Below are positions 21,786 through 33,229 of a stretch of 64,000 nucleotides of DNA, piece by piece. The translations under genes were made by a program, and so were the position numbers. Position 1 is the stretch's first letter, and every line of letters begins with the position of its first letter. Source of the DNA: Trichomonas vaginalis G3 (Eukaryota; Parabasalia; Trichomonadida; Trichomonadidae); the NCBI RefSeq assembly GCF_026262505.1, contig NC_067204.1, positions 16,904,165-16,968,164 on the forward strand, read 5' to 3'. The notes beneath the pieces are model-generated. The model was not told the origin of the DNA. It worked only from the letters and a program-made list of their open reading frames with translations, and made no database searches.

Positions 21786-22406
21786 TGCTGGTTGATTTGC
21801 AAAGTGCAAAATGACTAAATTAAGGTATATTTTAGATCAAATATAGTAAAAAATAATATACACTATATACAATGTGTGTTAATCTAAGAAAAGTAATATC
21901 AAATATTTTATTATCATGTGTATATGCATATAATTCTATGATGAACGAATTCCAATTATGTTAGAAAAACCGATTCTAATGATTTTAGAGTAATATCTAG
22001 ATATTTATAAAATATTAGATAAATACAGAAACTTATATATCAGGAATCTCCGAAAATGATATATGGTATGATTACAAAGTAAATCTAGAAAGAGATTTTA
22101 TCAAACACTTTTTTTCTTCTTATCTAACATTTAGTCCCATAATTGAAGAATTTCGAGTAAACTACATATTAACTGAATTACTTATTGTTTTGAAAAGATG
22201 GTGCTCTAGTACTCAATGTAAGTTGACTGTAAGTTCCGACAAAATTTTATATGATTTTTGGAAAATCGGAAAATAATCTGATCAAAATATGAAAAAGTGT
22301 GATGTTTAGCTTAAGCATATATAGTATCTAATCCCAAACGATCGATGTATTTGATGCAAAATCCCACTAAATTTCTATCGTCTTTCTAAACGCTTAAGTT
22401 TGGGTA
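21786..22406. other. divergent intergenic region, no feature seen
   Basis: About 620 bp of AT-rich DNA separates the divergent kinase and LRR genes and should contain both promoters. No repeat shared with the rest of the window is seen. Confidence 0.5.
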
Positions 22407-24179
22407 ATGGATTTATCGCCAGGACGCGGCGCTTTGAGCCCGGCGATGTCTGCCAAATATGATAAGTGTTTTACAAATATCAATATAACAGAGTTTCCGC
22501 CGCTTGATCAGCTTGAAAAATATGAATCTATATCATTTGATGGCTGTCAAATACATTCATTTTCTACTATGCCGAAACTACCACTTCTGCGAAGGCTTTG
22601 CTTAGATAATACTCGTATCTCGTCGTTCCAAAAATGTCAATCACAATCTAAATTGTCGTCAATATCAGTGATAAACACACCACTCGAGAAGTATACGCAT
22701 CTAAACATCATGTGTGTTATAGCACTCGGTGATAGAATTCGCAGAGTTAACGGAAAATCACTTACTTCGGAAGAAATTCATTTTGGGAATGTATATAGAA
22801 GCAAACTACAACCATATTTACAAAATGGATACATGTTGTTAGATATAGATCCTATTAAACTCTTCAACAAACAAACACAAGATACAAAATATATAACTGT
22901 TAATCAGAGAGCAAAATCGCCTTATAACTATCACTCTCCGAAAGAAAACGTTGTGAAGCACAGATCTATCAAAAAAAGAGCTATGTCTCCCATTGAAAAT
23001 CGAAAAGATGAAATTATTATTATACAACACGATAACAATGAAAGCTCGCCACGTGTAAAAAACGATAATATTACTCCTACCAAACCTCACAGATCGAAAA
23101 GTAGCCCAAAAGGCAATACTTCCAAACATAACGGACATAGGTTCCCTCCTCCTGCAATTAACGAGCCATTAACACCATTATCACCTAGATCACCTATATC
23201 TCCGAACAAAAACGATAAACAGAGGTCGAAAACCCCTGTTTTCAGTACAAAAAATTATAATGCGAATCCTTTTAAACAGATCTCGAAAACTCCTGAGCGA
23301 AACAGTCCATCTAAGATATCTGATGATGATACTACTACTATAGATATGGCAAAAGAAGTTCTTTCTGTATTCAAAGCGCAAACAAATGAAAAAAGAAGAA
23401 AAAAGAAGTCAAAAGAAACCTCGAAAATCCCTGGTCTTCTTGATTTCGGAACTGTTCATATTACTCAGTGTAATGACTCCAGTGATGCTGATGAGAGATT
23501 CCAGAAGACGTTCGATCAAAAGAAATCTGTCAAGAAAAAAGACTTCATTGAAAAATTGAAAGAAGAAGAAAAAATTCAAAAAGTGTCGGATTTACAAAAA
23601 TACCAAAAAGTGATAGATTTACAAAAAAATCAAAAAGTGACAGATTTTGAAAAATCACCAAAAGAGGTACAAAAAGTGCATAATGGCGAATCGAGTGAGA
23701 TCCATCTTGTAGAGGATAGCTCAAGCGAGCTTAGTGGTATTGTTAAAGCTCGTGATTTGCCTTCTTTGCAGTTAGATATCCGTGATGCAAACGAATTACA
23801 AACACTCGATATAGCTGATGAGATAATAATACCTCAGAAAGCTCCAAAACGCATAGAAAAGAAGAAAGAATCTGAATCTGAGTCAATTTCATTGACTTTT
23901 ACCATGAATCAATTAGATACTACGACAACTATAGTAAATACAGCCTCTCGCAGTAGAATACGAAGGAGTAGGAGAAGAAGACATGCCAAAGCTCCGAAAT
24001 TGGCATACGATCCCCCTCCAATTACCAATGATTCAGAAACACCAGATTTTATTACAGGAAAAGTCACCAGAGACATGGCTTATCAAGCATTTTATGCAAC
24101 GCATAAGAATGAAATAAGTACACCTGAAGAGGTTGAACAGTTTATATGTGATTATATAAGAAAATACAATCGGAAATAA
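22407..24179 (+). CDS. LRR-domain protein with long disordered tail
   Basis: The ORF has 590 residues from ATG 22407. Residues about 20-150 contain three or four leucine-rich repeats and a cap (LEKYESISFDGCQIHSF, LPLLRRLCLDNTRISSF), resembling the short LRR domain of U2A'/LRRC-type proteins. The middle and end are Ser/Lys/Pro-rich with many SP dipeptides (possible proline-directed phosphosites). A small in-register repeat (KVSDLQKYQ, KVIDLQKNQ, KVTDFEKSP) lies near residues 391-416. An Arg-rich block (SRSRIRRSRRRRH) could be a nuclear signal. Function is unknown; the LRR part suggests protein binding. Confidence 0.85.
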   Translation: MDLSPGRGALSPAMSAKYDKCFTNINITEFPPLDQLEKYESISFDGCQIHSFSTMPKLPLLRRLCLDNTRISSFQKCQSQSKLSSISVINTPLEKYTHLNIMCVIALGDRIRRVNGKSLTSEEIHFGNVYRSKLQPYLQNGYMLLDIDPIKLFNKQTQDTKYITVNQRAKSPYNYHSPKENVVKHRSIKKRAMSPIENRKDEIIIIQHDNNESSPRVKNDNITPTKPHRSKSSPKGNTSKHNGHRFPPPAINEPLTPLSPRSPISPNKNDKQRSKTPVFSTKNYNANPFKQISKTPERNSPSKISDDDTTTIDMAKEVLSVFKAQTNEKRRKKKSKETSKIPGLLDFGTVHITQCNDSSDADERFQKTFDQKKSVKKKDFIEKLKEEEKIQKVSDLQKYQKVIDLQKNQKVTDFEKSPKEVQKVHNGESSEIHLVEDSSSELSGIVKARDLPSLQLDIRDANELQTLDIADEIIIPQKAPKRIEKKKESESESISLTFTMNQLDTTTTIVNTASRSRIRRSRRRRHAKAPKLAYDPPPITNDSETPDFITGKVTRDMAYQAFYATHKNEISTPEEVEQFICDYIRKYNRK

Positions 24180-24231
24180 ATGTTTTGTTTTTAAATTTTT
24201 TTGTAATTAACTACTATATTTTTAGAGAATG

Positions 24232-25472
24232 TGTTGTAAACAGAAATTCATCAAAAGTGACACATCAGAAAAGCTAAAATATTGAATTTTTGGAACTTTT
24301 GATAGAGCACGTTTTTAAATATTAATTAAAGTAAATGTATATTTTGTAGAGATTCTTTTTAATAAAAAAGTAAAATTTTGAAGAAGAACACAAAATCTTC
24401 TGAAAAATAATATCACATAAACTCATATTATTTTCTAATATATAACTATTTTATATAAAATCAAATTCAATGATCTTAAAAGCGAAGGATAAACCTCAAA
24501 ATTTACGAATATAATGAGTGGGAATATAATGCTTATCTATCATAAAACCATATGAAATATCAATTTTGCTTTACGCCTAATTTTTTGACGACAATTAGCA
24601 AAAAATGTTAAATGTTAACACTCAGTCCATTTGAATATGAAAAATAAAATTGACTTTGATTAAATGTTTTTATTTATCATGCAATTCTTCTTGCGACCAA
24701 AGATTTGAATAAAGTTCAAAAAAATAAGAATAGCTTAAAAAATAATATACGGTAGTGTTTATTAATAGATGAATAGTATATAAATTCTATTAAAATGGAT
24801 TTGATCCAAAAAATATAAAACCAAAAATAATTGTTATAATTTAAATGAGAAGTAATTTAAAACGATTTTATTTATGATCAAATTTTATATATTTTTTGGA
24901 TCAAATCCATTTTAATAGAATTTATATACTATTCAATCTATTAGTAAACACTACCGTATATTATTTTTTAAGCTATCTTATTTTTGAACTTTTATTCAAA
25001 TCTTTGGTCGCAAGAAGAATTGCATGATAAATAAAAACATTTAATCAAAGTCAATTTTATTTTTCATATTCAAATGGACTGAGTGTTAACATTTAACATT
25101 TTTTGCTAATTGTCGTCAAAAATTAGGCGTAAAGCAAAAATTGATATTTCATATGGTTTTATGATAGATAAGCATTATATTCCACTCATTATATTCGTAA
25201 ATTTTGAGGTTTATCCTTCGCTTTTAAGATCATTGAATTTGATTTTTATATAAAATAGTTATATATTAGAAAATAATATGAGTTTATGTGATATTATTTT
25301 TCAGAAGATTTTGTGTTCTTCTTCAAAATTTTACTTTTTTATTAAAAAGAATCTCTACAAAATATACATTTACTTTAATTAATATTTAAAAACGTGCTCT
25401 ATCAAAAGTTCCAAAAATTCAATATTTTAGCTTTTCTGATGTGTCACTTTTGATGAATTTCTGTTTACAACA
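24232..25472. mobile_element. foldback element copy 2 (fully symmetric arms)
   Basis: The element starts TGTTGTAAACAGAAATTC and ends with the exact inverse. In this copy both outer arms match to the tips: the right arm ends in CTTTTCTGATGTGTCACTTT and GATGAATTTCTGTTTACAAC, mirroring the left. The centre is near 24855. There is no ORF with coding character. Compared with copies 1, 3 and 4 this is the only one keeping the original right terminus, so it is the best model of the ancestral element. It lies about 50 bp downstream of the LRR gene stop. Confidence 0.88.
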
Positions 25473-25941
25473 ACATAAAAATAAAATAAAAATAATTTTA
25501 ATAAAATAAAATAAAAAATAAATGATATCACTACCTTCACGCGTATGAAAACATAGCACAAAATAAATTAAGGTGAAGTGGTGAAATCTCACCTCTTTTT
25601 TCACCCGGTTTTTCACCCACTTGAATTCATTGCTTTATAACTCTCTTCTAACTCACTAAATAATAAAATAAAATAAAAATAAACGTTGTCAGAGGTGAAA
25701 AAATAAATTAAGGTGAAGTGGTGAAATCTCACCTCTTTTTTCACCCGGTTTTTCACCCACTTGAATTATTTTAAAATTAATGTTAATTTTTTAAAATGTG
25801 TTTAGTATATAATATTTATTACTAATTTATTTAATAATGTCGCGCTTTCTTACGAATTCATGACTTAAAAAAACGTAAGAAAAATTTTTTATATCATCTA
25901 TATATAGAAGATGTGAAAATAAATTATTTTAAAATTAATGT
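25473..25941. repeat. Maverick relic between two foldback elements
   Basis: This 469-bp piece matches Maverick non-coding DNA elsewhere in the window. The stretch around TATGAAAACATAGCACAAAA and the palindrome module match 41570-41660. The stretch AAATTATTTTAAAATTAATG and its flank match 3507-3551. It contains two copies of the palindrome module in a direct duplication of about 140 bp. No gene remains. It shows that a Maverick was once here and was reduced by deletion or recombination. Confidence 0.7.
25571..25759 (-). promoter_or_regulatory. two tandem palindrome modules (GGTGA repeats plus GGTGAGATTTCACC)
   Basis: Modules at 25571-25619 and 25711-25759 are identical over about 49 bp and 140 bp apart. 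Read on the minus strand they show GGGTGAAAAACC, GGGTGAAAAAAG and then the near-palindrome GGTGAGATTTCACC. They belong to the family seen at 41602, 58580, 59693 and 61421. Function is unknown; a terminator, promoter or protein-binding site is possible. Confidence 0.6.
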
Positions 25942-27195
25942 TGATGTAAACAGAAATTCATCAAAAGTGACACATCAGAAAAGCTAAAATATTGAATTTT
26001 TGGAACTTTTGATAGAGCACGTTTTTAAATATTAATTAAAGTAAATGTATATTTTGTAAAGATTCTTTTTAATAAAAAAAAATAAAATTTTGAAGAAGAA
26101 CACAAAATCTTCTGAAAAATAATATCACATAAACTCATAATATTTTCTAATATATAACTATTTTATATAAAAATCAAATTCAATGATCTTAAAAGCGAAG
26201 GATAAACCTCAAAATTTACGAATATAATGAGTGGGAATATAATGCTTATCTATCATAAAACCATATGAAATATCAATTTTTGCTTTACGCCTAATTTTTG
26301 ACGACAATTAGCAAAAAATGTTAAATGTTAACACTCAGTCCATTTGAATATGAAAAATAAAATTGACTTTGATTAAATGTTTTTATTTATCATGCAATTC
26401 TTCTTGCGACCAAAGATTTGAATAAAAGTTCAAAAAATAAGATAGCTTAAAAAATAATATACGGTAGTGTTTACTAATAGATGAATAGTATATAAATTCT
26501 ATTAAAATGGATTTGATCCAAAAAATATAAAACCAAAAATAATTTTATAATTTAAATGAAGAAGTAATTTAAAACGATTTTATTTATGATCAAATTTTAT
26601 ATATTTTTTTGGATCAAATCCATTTTAATAGAATTTATATACTATTCATCTATTAGTAAACACTACCGTATATTATTTTTTAAGCTATCTTATTTTTTGA
26701 ACTTTTATTCAAATCTTTGGTCGCAAGAAGAATTGCATGATAAATAAAAACATTTAATCAAAGTCAATTTTATTTTTCATATTCAAATGGACTGAGTGTT
26801 AACATTTAACATTTTTTGCTAATTGTCGTCAAAAATTAGGCGTAAAGCAAAAATTGATATTTCATATGGTTTTATGATAGATAAGCATTATATTCCCACT
26901 CATTATATTCGTAAATTTTGAGGTTTATCCTTCGCTTTTAAGATCATTGAATTTGATTTTTATATAAAATAGTTATATATTAGAAAATAATATGAGTTTA
27001 TGTGATATTATTTTTCAGAAGATTTCATTCTATATGCCTATGAAAAGTACTCTCAAAACTAACTTTTCCTAATTATAATTAAATCTAGAATATTGTATTA
27101 TGCTTAGTATTATTTCATTTTTCTCATTCAATTTAGAATTTACAAATGTCAAAAAATTGAGAGCTGTCACTTTTGATGAATTTCTGTTTATTACA
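25942..27195. mobile_element. foldback element copy 3
   Basis: It starts TGATGTAAACAGAAATTC and ends GATGAATTTCTGTTTATTAC. Arms mirror each other around about 26560, and the right tip carries the same replaced segment as copies 1 and 4. The flanks TAATG and AAATG fit a 5-bp duplication with one change. It sits in Maverick relic DNA. No coding capacity. Confidence 0.85.
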
Positions 27196-29553
27196 AATGC
27201 AATTTAATATTTCAACTAATATGTTAATTTTTCAATTTTTATATACTGCACAATGAAGTGCAGTTTTTCCATTTACAACTTTTGAATGAATATTTTTTTG
27301 TAAATTTGAATAGCTGAATATTTATTTTTTTCTGTTTAGTATACATATCAAAATCTAATCAATGTGAATATTAGATCATATTACATAAATTGTATAACGT
27401 GAACTAAGACAGGAATTTTTTTTTCAATAGAATTATTATCAGGAGCATTAATAGGCATGGATATAGGAAGCTACAGATGACATTTAGAAGAGTAGCTATG
27501 GCTTCAATTACCCGTAATTTTCTCTAGTGATTGTTGAAAGATTTATTAAATGTTTAAAAAATGTTCATAATCAGAATATGCAAATGTTATAAGTTGGGCG
27601 ATTATAATACTATTCTACAAGCTATCTTGCAAATGTTTAAAAAAATAATCAATGAAAGAAATAACACAAAGCATATGAATTTATACAATCTATCGATAAT
27701 ATATGATGCAATTCATTGAATCTTGATTAATTTCAGAAAGGTATAATTACAGTAATTATCAACAGTATAAGCGATCTAAAATATTCAAACTCGTGATTAT
27801 GTCGGGAAATTGATACTATGTTTTGTGAAGAATCTTTCTGATAGCAAATAATAGTGATATTTTAGAAATTCAAATAACATTAACCGGAAATATCGGTGCT
27901 TTTAAAAAAACTCGTTCCCTTCTCAATTTTTGAGTACTCTAAACGATAGGGTGTCAAGATTTTGACGATAGAATGTCAAGATTTTGACGATAAAAAAATA
28001 TCCCGCCAAAACTAAAATTCTTATTAAACTTTACCAATACATTTGTAATTATATGGATAGCATTGTTTCTCATATAATGGAGTTGAAAAAAATCAAGCCA
28101 CATTGGGGAAAAGCATAAATATCTAAAAAATTGAGGGAAAATCGATAATTACTTATGGTGTAGTTGTATGAGTTGAGGAACCAGGTTCGATTAAATTTTT
28201 TGAAAAGATTTTTTCTTTTTTCATAAAACATGCTAGTAATTAGAATTCTAAATAATTGTTTAAAGCTGTTATCTATGAAAATCATTCAAATTGAAATAAA
28301 CTACAAAAATTCAATTAATTTTATTTTTCATATGTCTAAATTCTGCATGTTTATATAAATCCCGAAATATATATGTATTTCCGATTCATAAAATCGAAAT
28401 AGTAGGCTCATAAATGAAAATATATCATTATATTTTTTCCATCTATCAATTACATGTTTAGATTTATATTTCAATCTATTAAACAATAGATTTTAAAGGA
28501 ATTGATACAATTAATTTTGTTATATTTATCGTTTATGACTATTACGTATTTAATTAACAGTAATTATAAAAGAAATAGAAGTCTGAAGTATTGAATATAA
28601 TAGTATATCAAGTATATGTCATGATATCATGAACAAATGCTTTATTGTTCAATTTTCGATAAAATCATTTTTCGATAATGAGTTTAATTATTTTACTGGC
28701 AAATAATTCCAAGTGTCATAACATTATAATATAATATGCTTAGTTAAATCTAGTGAATATTTATTATTTGCCTTCAAAATACTAACAAATAAGAAAAAAG
28801 AAAAAAAGAAAACCTGAAAATTAAATCGAACCTATGACCTCTACTATCCAAATATATGATTGTACCACTAAACTATGGTAGGGATAGACCCTGCCAAAAT
28901 TTTTTAATATAAGATCTTTTTCCCCACAGCCTGCAGCTGTTTGCCACTTTAAGTCCCAAAAAATTGAATTGCGACCGAGATTTTTTTTAGCGGACGATAA
29001 TTCCGACTAATGTTAGTCATGTTTTCAATAAATAATTTCTGAATGTATATTTTTATATGAGTCATGCACTAACTATTTAGATTCATTTAGAATAGTTTTC
29101 ATAACGAAATAATATTGATTCGATCTATTTACGAAATACATTTTAACATTATTTGTAAATTTTTCTCATCTAGTTTCAGCTATACTAGATTCACAGAAAA
29201 GTGCATATAATTCTTTATGATTTTCTAAAAAAAGTATTTTATTTGAAATTTTCATACATTTTTCTACAAGGTTTTTTGATTATTATGTTCTGTTTCTATT
29301 TTTTCATAGAGGTTTTGTGAACAAAATGATGGGTTGTCAGATATTTACGATTTGACATATTGAAGCCCAATTTTTATCAAAAAGTAGGCTCTCAAATTAC
29401 TTTTAGGTATAAATAATGTATATCATATCTAGATTCATTCTAATACTATTTTATTCCACCTCACCGGCCATTTATAAGATAAGTCATCCATATAAGACGG
29501 GAATTTTTCAAGTGTTCGGATCTATTCAATTTTTTTCAGTTCACTATTAAACA
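27196..29553. other. 2.3-kb gene-poor AT-rich region
   Basis: I see no supported protein gene; a 71-codon minus-strand ORF at 28070-28285 lacks any recognisable feature. The region holds a 22-nt imperfect tandem repeat (GATAGGGTGTCAAGATTTTG and its neighbour, 27948-27990) and a decayed tRNA-like sequence at 28812-28884. An Initiator-like TCACTATTAAAC just before 29554 belongs to the next gene. Confidence 0.5.
28812..28884 (-). ncRNA. decayed tRNA-Pro(UGG)-like sequence
   Basis: On the minus strand the order of tRNA landmarks is kept: a D-arm/A-box-like TAGTTTAGTGGTAC, an anticodon-loop-like TTTGGAT with TGG at the anticodon place, then AGGTC, then a T-loop/B-box-like GGTTCGATT. Spacing fits a eukaryotic tRNA-Pro. 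The anticodon and acceptor stems do not pair well, so it is probably a pseudogene or a tRNA-derived repeat rather than a working tRNA. Confidence 0.35.
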
Positions 29554-30345
29554 ATGTCATCAAAGCCCACGAGCAAAGGTGGAAAGCAAAATGAATATAT
29601 AAAGAGACAAATTGCATCGAGAAAAAAGCATGAGGATGAAATTCCCGAAGAATTCAAAAAATCCGAATTTTTTGAAAACTTAAAGAAAGAGAAGAAATAT
29701 AAGCTCAATGCCTTTATGATCAGAATAGGCAAAGTCTTTGGGGAAGACTATAATCCTGATGATTATAGGAACTTAATAACCATCGCTTATTGGTTCTTTC
29801 AAAATAATCGATGGGATAAATATAAAGACAAGATTGAATGTGTGAAAGTTGACAAACGCGAAGGAACTGCATTCATCACGTTTACTGACGAACTTTTTAT
29901 AGAATCAGACCCTCCTGAAGGTTTTAAAGTGAAAAAGAACGGAACAATTGAAGGTATTTTCTGTGGTGAACGTCAGACAAGAAGAGATCTTTCTCTATCT
30001 ACATCTTCATCAGAGAACTCGACTTCTCATGATTCCTCAAGTTCAACACCACCTGTTCAAAGTCAAACTCCTTTGAACTCCCCTTTAAGATCCCAAATTC
30101 AAGATGATTCATCTCCAAGTTGGAATGCTTCATCTCCAAGCTTGAATGCTTCATCTCCAAGCTTGAATGCTTCGTTTAATCCTGAAGAAACTCAGAATCC
30201 TTTTGATCAATCAACTAACTCCGTTAGTCAAGATTTAGTGTGTGATGTTTCTCTCACTGATTCACCATTTGATGGACTCAATGATCCATTCGAAAATTAT
30301 GGTGATTCCTACTTAGAAGGAACTTATGATGGTGAGGTCTTCTAA
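29554..30345 (+). CDS. unknown protein with acidic NPF/DPF-type tail
   Basis: The ORF has 263 residues from ATG 29554, with TCACTATTAAAC about 13 nt upstream. Residues 1-130 are basic and compact (IRIGKVFGEDYNPDDYRNLI, YWFFQNNRWDKYKDKIE, EGTAFITFTDELF), which may be a small winged-helix-like or other globular fold; I do not recognise it. Residues 145-263 are Ser-rich, with three tandem copies of an SSPSLNA unit. NPFDQ, SPFDG and DPFENYG near the C-terminus resemble EH-domain and AP-2 binding motifs of endocytic adaptors. A trafficking role is inference; a DNA-binding role for the N-terminus is an alternative. Confidence 0.85.
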   Translation: MSSKPTSKGGKQNEYIKRQIASRKKHEDEIPEEFKKSEFFENLKKEKKYKLNAFMIRIGKVFGEDYNPDDYRNLITIAYWFFQNNRWDKYKDKIECVKVDKREGTAFITFTDELFIESDPPEGFKVKKNGTIEGIFCGERQTRRDLSLSTSSSENSTSHDSSSSTPPVQSQTPLNSPLRSQIQDDSSPSWNASSPSLNASSPSLNASFNPEETQNPFDQSTNSVSQDLVCDVSLTDSPFDGLNDPFENYGDSYLEGTYDGEVF

Positions 30346-30828
30346 GAAGGATATGTAATCTGACAGTCTCCTTGGAGCTTATGTAATTTCTTGAAAATAG
30401 ACTTTGCATAATCTTCATGTGAGATTTCGGATTATCTTTACTTCAAGGTCGCATTTACATATGCGCATTGGTAAACACTCAATTATCTAACTTATTATTA
30501 TATAGTTTTTTCTTCAAAACAATATGATTTTAAAACAATTTCAATTAAGAATTTATATTTCAAAATTAATTTAGAATGTATCAATACCATAATTTGTAAT
30601 TTCTTTCCTTAATTATTAGACATCGTAAAAAGAGTTTGATTCAGGATCATTAAAAATTATTGTTATCAATTGAAACTTTTGAGTTTAATATCTCCCTAAA
30701 ATGACTTCTTTGGTGACATGATATATTGTATTGTGCAGTTCGCGTTTGATTTTTGAGAAAAAAACAAAAATAATATCCTAATATACATAAAATTTAAATA
30801 AAATACAAAGAAATAAATATACATTCTT
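30346..30828. other. intergenic between convergent genes, no feature seen
   Basis: AT-rich spacer between the 3' ends of 29554-30345 and the HECT gene. No ORF or repeat of note. Confidence 0.5.
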
Positions 30829-32919
30829 CTATTTAAATCCAAATCCCTCTGTGTGCTGTATAATAATGAAAAGGGATTGTTTCATTTTTTCTCTTGTTGG
30901 ATAATCAGGGAGTCCAAGGGTAAGCATGCAAGTGTGGGCAACAGGAAGTAAGTTCGTGTTCTTCTCTTTCTCAATAACAAGCTTGATTGTGCCAAGACCT
31001 CCAATCGGGGAATAATCAGCACCTGTAACGAATTTTAGAAAGGCTCTTCTATTGTCATCGTTGAAATCATTCTCGAATATGCTCCAAAAGTTCTTGATAG
31101 CGCGGGAATTCATTTGATATCCGACATATCTCGTTGCTTTCTTCAAAGCTGGCCAGTCGTATTGCGGAGAACCAGAAACTATTTGGTCTAAATCCTGCGG
31201 AGAAAAGATATTTATAAGTTCTGGAGTTATTACAGCTCTAAAACCTTCAGCAAGTGATTCAAACTTGGACCTGAAGCTCTCACTTGTATGCCAATCAAGG
31301 TACATCACGACAAACTGCTCAAAGTTGTCATTAGTAACTGGTATTTTATCTCCATCTGGAACAAGCGGAGTTTCCATCATTTCTCCGTATGCCTCATATG
31401 ATGTTGTGAAATATAATCCGATATCTTCGATATTTTCGCCCTTTTCTTTCATCTCCCTCATTTGGGAAACGGATGTAACGAAATGAGGGTCAATTTCTGC
31501 AAGATCGTTCAAAGTAATGGTCTTATTGAGAATCTTCTTGTACATAAGTAATGGAAAACGTACAGGTAATGGCACTTTGTTCACTGCTCCGAGGCCAATA
31601 ACTAATCCCAACAGTCTGAAAAGGGAATTTTCGCTTTTTGACTCAGGAACAAACCAGTAGTACTTGGAATTAACATATCTAAACATTCCGTAGTCGGGAG
31701 AAAAGGCGATTTCCGTGAGTTTGAAAAAGAATTCCCTTGTTAAGCCTCCCCAATCAGCTCCGTCTTCTCCTTGGAAGGTAACTTGGAAAGGAAGTAAGAA
31801 TCCATTGGGTGGAATTCGCTCAATTGCTGAAAGAGCTGTTTGAATAATATTATTTCTGTCAATATTGACTCTATTTGCTCTATTTATGGTTGACTGTTCT
31901 CTGTAGTATGAAATATTCTTATCAAAAACGAACTGTTTCGCAGGAGTTGTAAAAATAATATGAATTAAAGCAAGAGGCTCAAGATTAAAGTAAGTACCTT
32001 CGTGCATAAGGAATTTTAGGAGCCTTTCCGATTTCATAACGATAAATTTTTCTGGATCTTCCATTCTAAATTTAAATAATCTTGTTAAAAACTTAGCAAT
32101 TGGAAAGATTATATTCCCTGTCATAGGTGATAATAATCTTACCGATTTCATAAAGTTCTGAGCAGCTGAATGCACTGCTTCTACAATTTTTGTTGAATAT
32201 AATGGAAGTATCTCAACTTGATGCCAGAATTCTCTTTCTGGATTTTGTGGTAGGTTATTTATGTGGTTAATTATTGATAAAACTGTAGCACAAGACCTAT
32301 TATCGAAAAATATTGAAAATGCAAAAAGAATAAGAAGTCCTCTTACATGAAAACGCGTTTGGCAGTTTTGTTGGAAGAAACATTGTATCATATTTAAGAA
32401 ATTGTCTTGATAAAATGCAATTTTTCCTGCTTCGCGTGAAATAAAGTTTGCTAGTTTGTATAATTGCTGATCTTTAAGTTGCATGTCTTTGAAATTATAA
32501 ACTATTGGGTTTTCTACGCATAAATATGGGAATAAATCACAATCACCTAAAAATTTTTGGAGCTGATCAATTTGATATGGATTTAATCCAACTACATCGT
32601 CTGATTCTATTAATGGAATTAAAAATTGATTAACTTCGGTTAAATTTAATACAATTTCTGGCCTTCTGATAATTGGGAGTAATCCATCGCATAGTTTCTT
32701 TTCATTTGCATGCCTGGCAGCAAGTTGTTCAGCTTTTACATCATTGGGGATATCTTGTTCCAATCCATAAATGCACCCCTTGCAATCAAAGTTCATACAT
32801 TCGAATTTGTCGCATCCCTCATCTAGTTGCATTTTATACATGCCAACTATTTTAGGATCGGGAAGCATAATAACATCCATGAAATTTTTATAAAAATTTT
32901 TGATAAATATTTCTTCCAT
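30829..32919 (-). CDS. UBE3A-like HECT E3 ubiquitin ligase
   Basis: This is a 696-residue protein from ATG 32919. Near the N-terminus MYKMQLDEGCDKFECMNFDC with a further Cys at 49 (Cys 36, 41, 46, 49) matches the AZUL zinc finger of UBE3A/E6AP. The HECT domain covers about residues 345-696: VTFQGEDGADWGGLTREFFF, LGLVIGLGAVNKVPLPV, and the catalytic Cys 664 in LPVAHTCMLTLGLPDY, with the family C-terminal EGFGFK. Length is shorter than human UBE3A (about 850-875), mostly in the middle. It should transfer ubiquitin from an E2 to unknown substrates. All key residues are present. Confidence 0.95.
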   Translation of the reverse strand: MEEIFIKNFYKNFMDVIMLPDPKIVGMYKMQLDEGCDKFECMNFDCKGCIYGLEQDIPNDVKAEQLAARHANEKKLCDGLLPIIRRPEIVLNLTEVNQFLIPLIESDDVVGLNPYQIDQLQKFLGDCDLFPYLCVENPIVYNFKDMQLKDQQLYKLANFISREAGKIAFYQDNFLNMIQCFFQQNCQTRFHVRGLLILFAFSIFFDNRSCATVLSIINHINNLPQNPEREFWHQVEILPLYSTKIVEAVHSAAQNFMKSVRLLSPMTGNIIFPIAKFLTRLFKFRMEDPEKFIVMKSERLLKFLMHEGTYFNLEPLALIHIIFTTPAKQFVFDKNISYYREQSTINRANRVNIDRNNIIQTALSAIERIPPNGFLLPFQVTFQGEDGADWGGLTREFFFKLTEIAFSPDYGMFRYVNSKYYWFVPESKSENSLFRLLGLVIGLGAVNKVPLPVRFPLLMYKKILNKTITLNDLAEIDPHFVTSVSQMREMKEKGENIEDIGLYFTTSYEAYGEMMETPLVPDGDKIPVTNDNFEQFVVMYLDWHTSESFRSKFESLAEGFRAVITPELINIFSPQDLDQIVSGSPQYDWPALKKATRYVGYQMNSRAIKNFWSIFENDFNDDNRRAFLKFVTGADYSPIGGLGTIKLVIEKEKNTNLLPVAHTCMLTLGLPDYPTREKMKQSLFIIIQHTEGFGFK

Positions 32920-33229
32920 TTAGATTTGTTACGTCTACCTAAAGAAATTCCTCAAATAAATACCGATTTTTCGCCATTCTGCTAAAGATAAACACATTTT
33001 TTCGAAATTCATCATCCTTTGTTAATTTTGATATGAAACTCTCCCAATACTTGGAGGCCTGTAGGCTATGGAAACTTGAACCATGAAAATGAGTTTAAAT
33101 AATCCAGATTAATACTATTTTTTTCATGGTTTTAAATTAACACATTGAAAAGAAGGGATACTATAAAACATATTTTATGCATTTTTAAGTAAAAGTGTGA
33201 AAAAAAAAACAAAAAAATATTAAACAAAT
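32920..33229. other. intergenic, no feature seen
   Basis: About 310 bp upstream of the HECT gene and downstream of the next minus-strand gene; AT-rich with a poly-A/T tract near 33198-33220. Confidence 0.5.

Noticed and set aside
28070-28285. 71-codon minus-strand ORF in the gene-poor region
   Set aside because: No ATG-proximal signal, domain or repeat support.
29554-29950. Initiator-binding protein (IBP39-like) head domain
   Set aside because: Length and general basic character fit, but I could not match the known domain residues, so no name was given.
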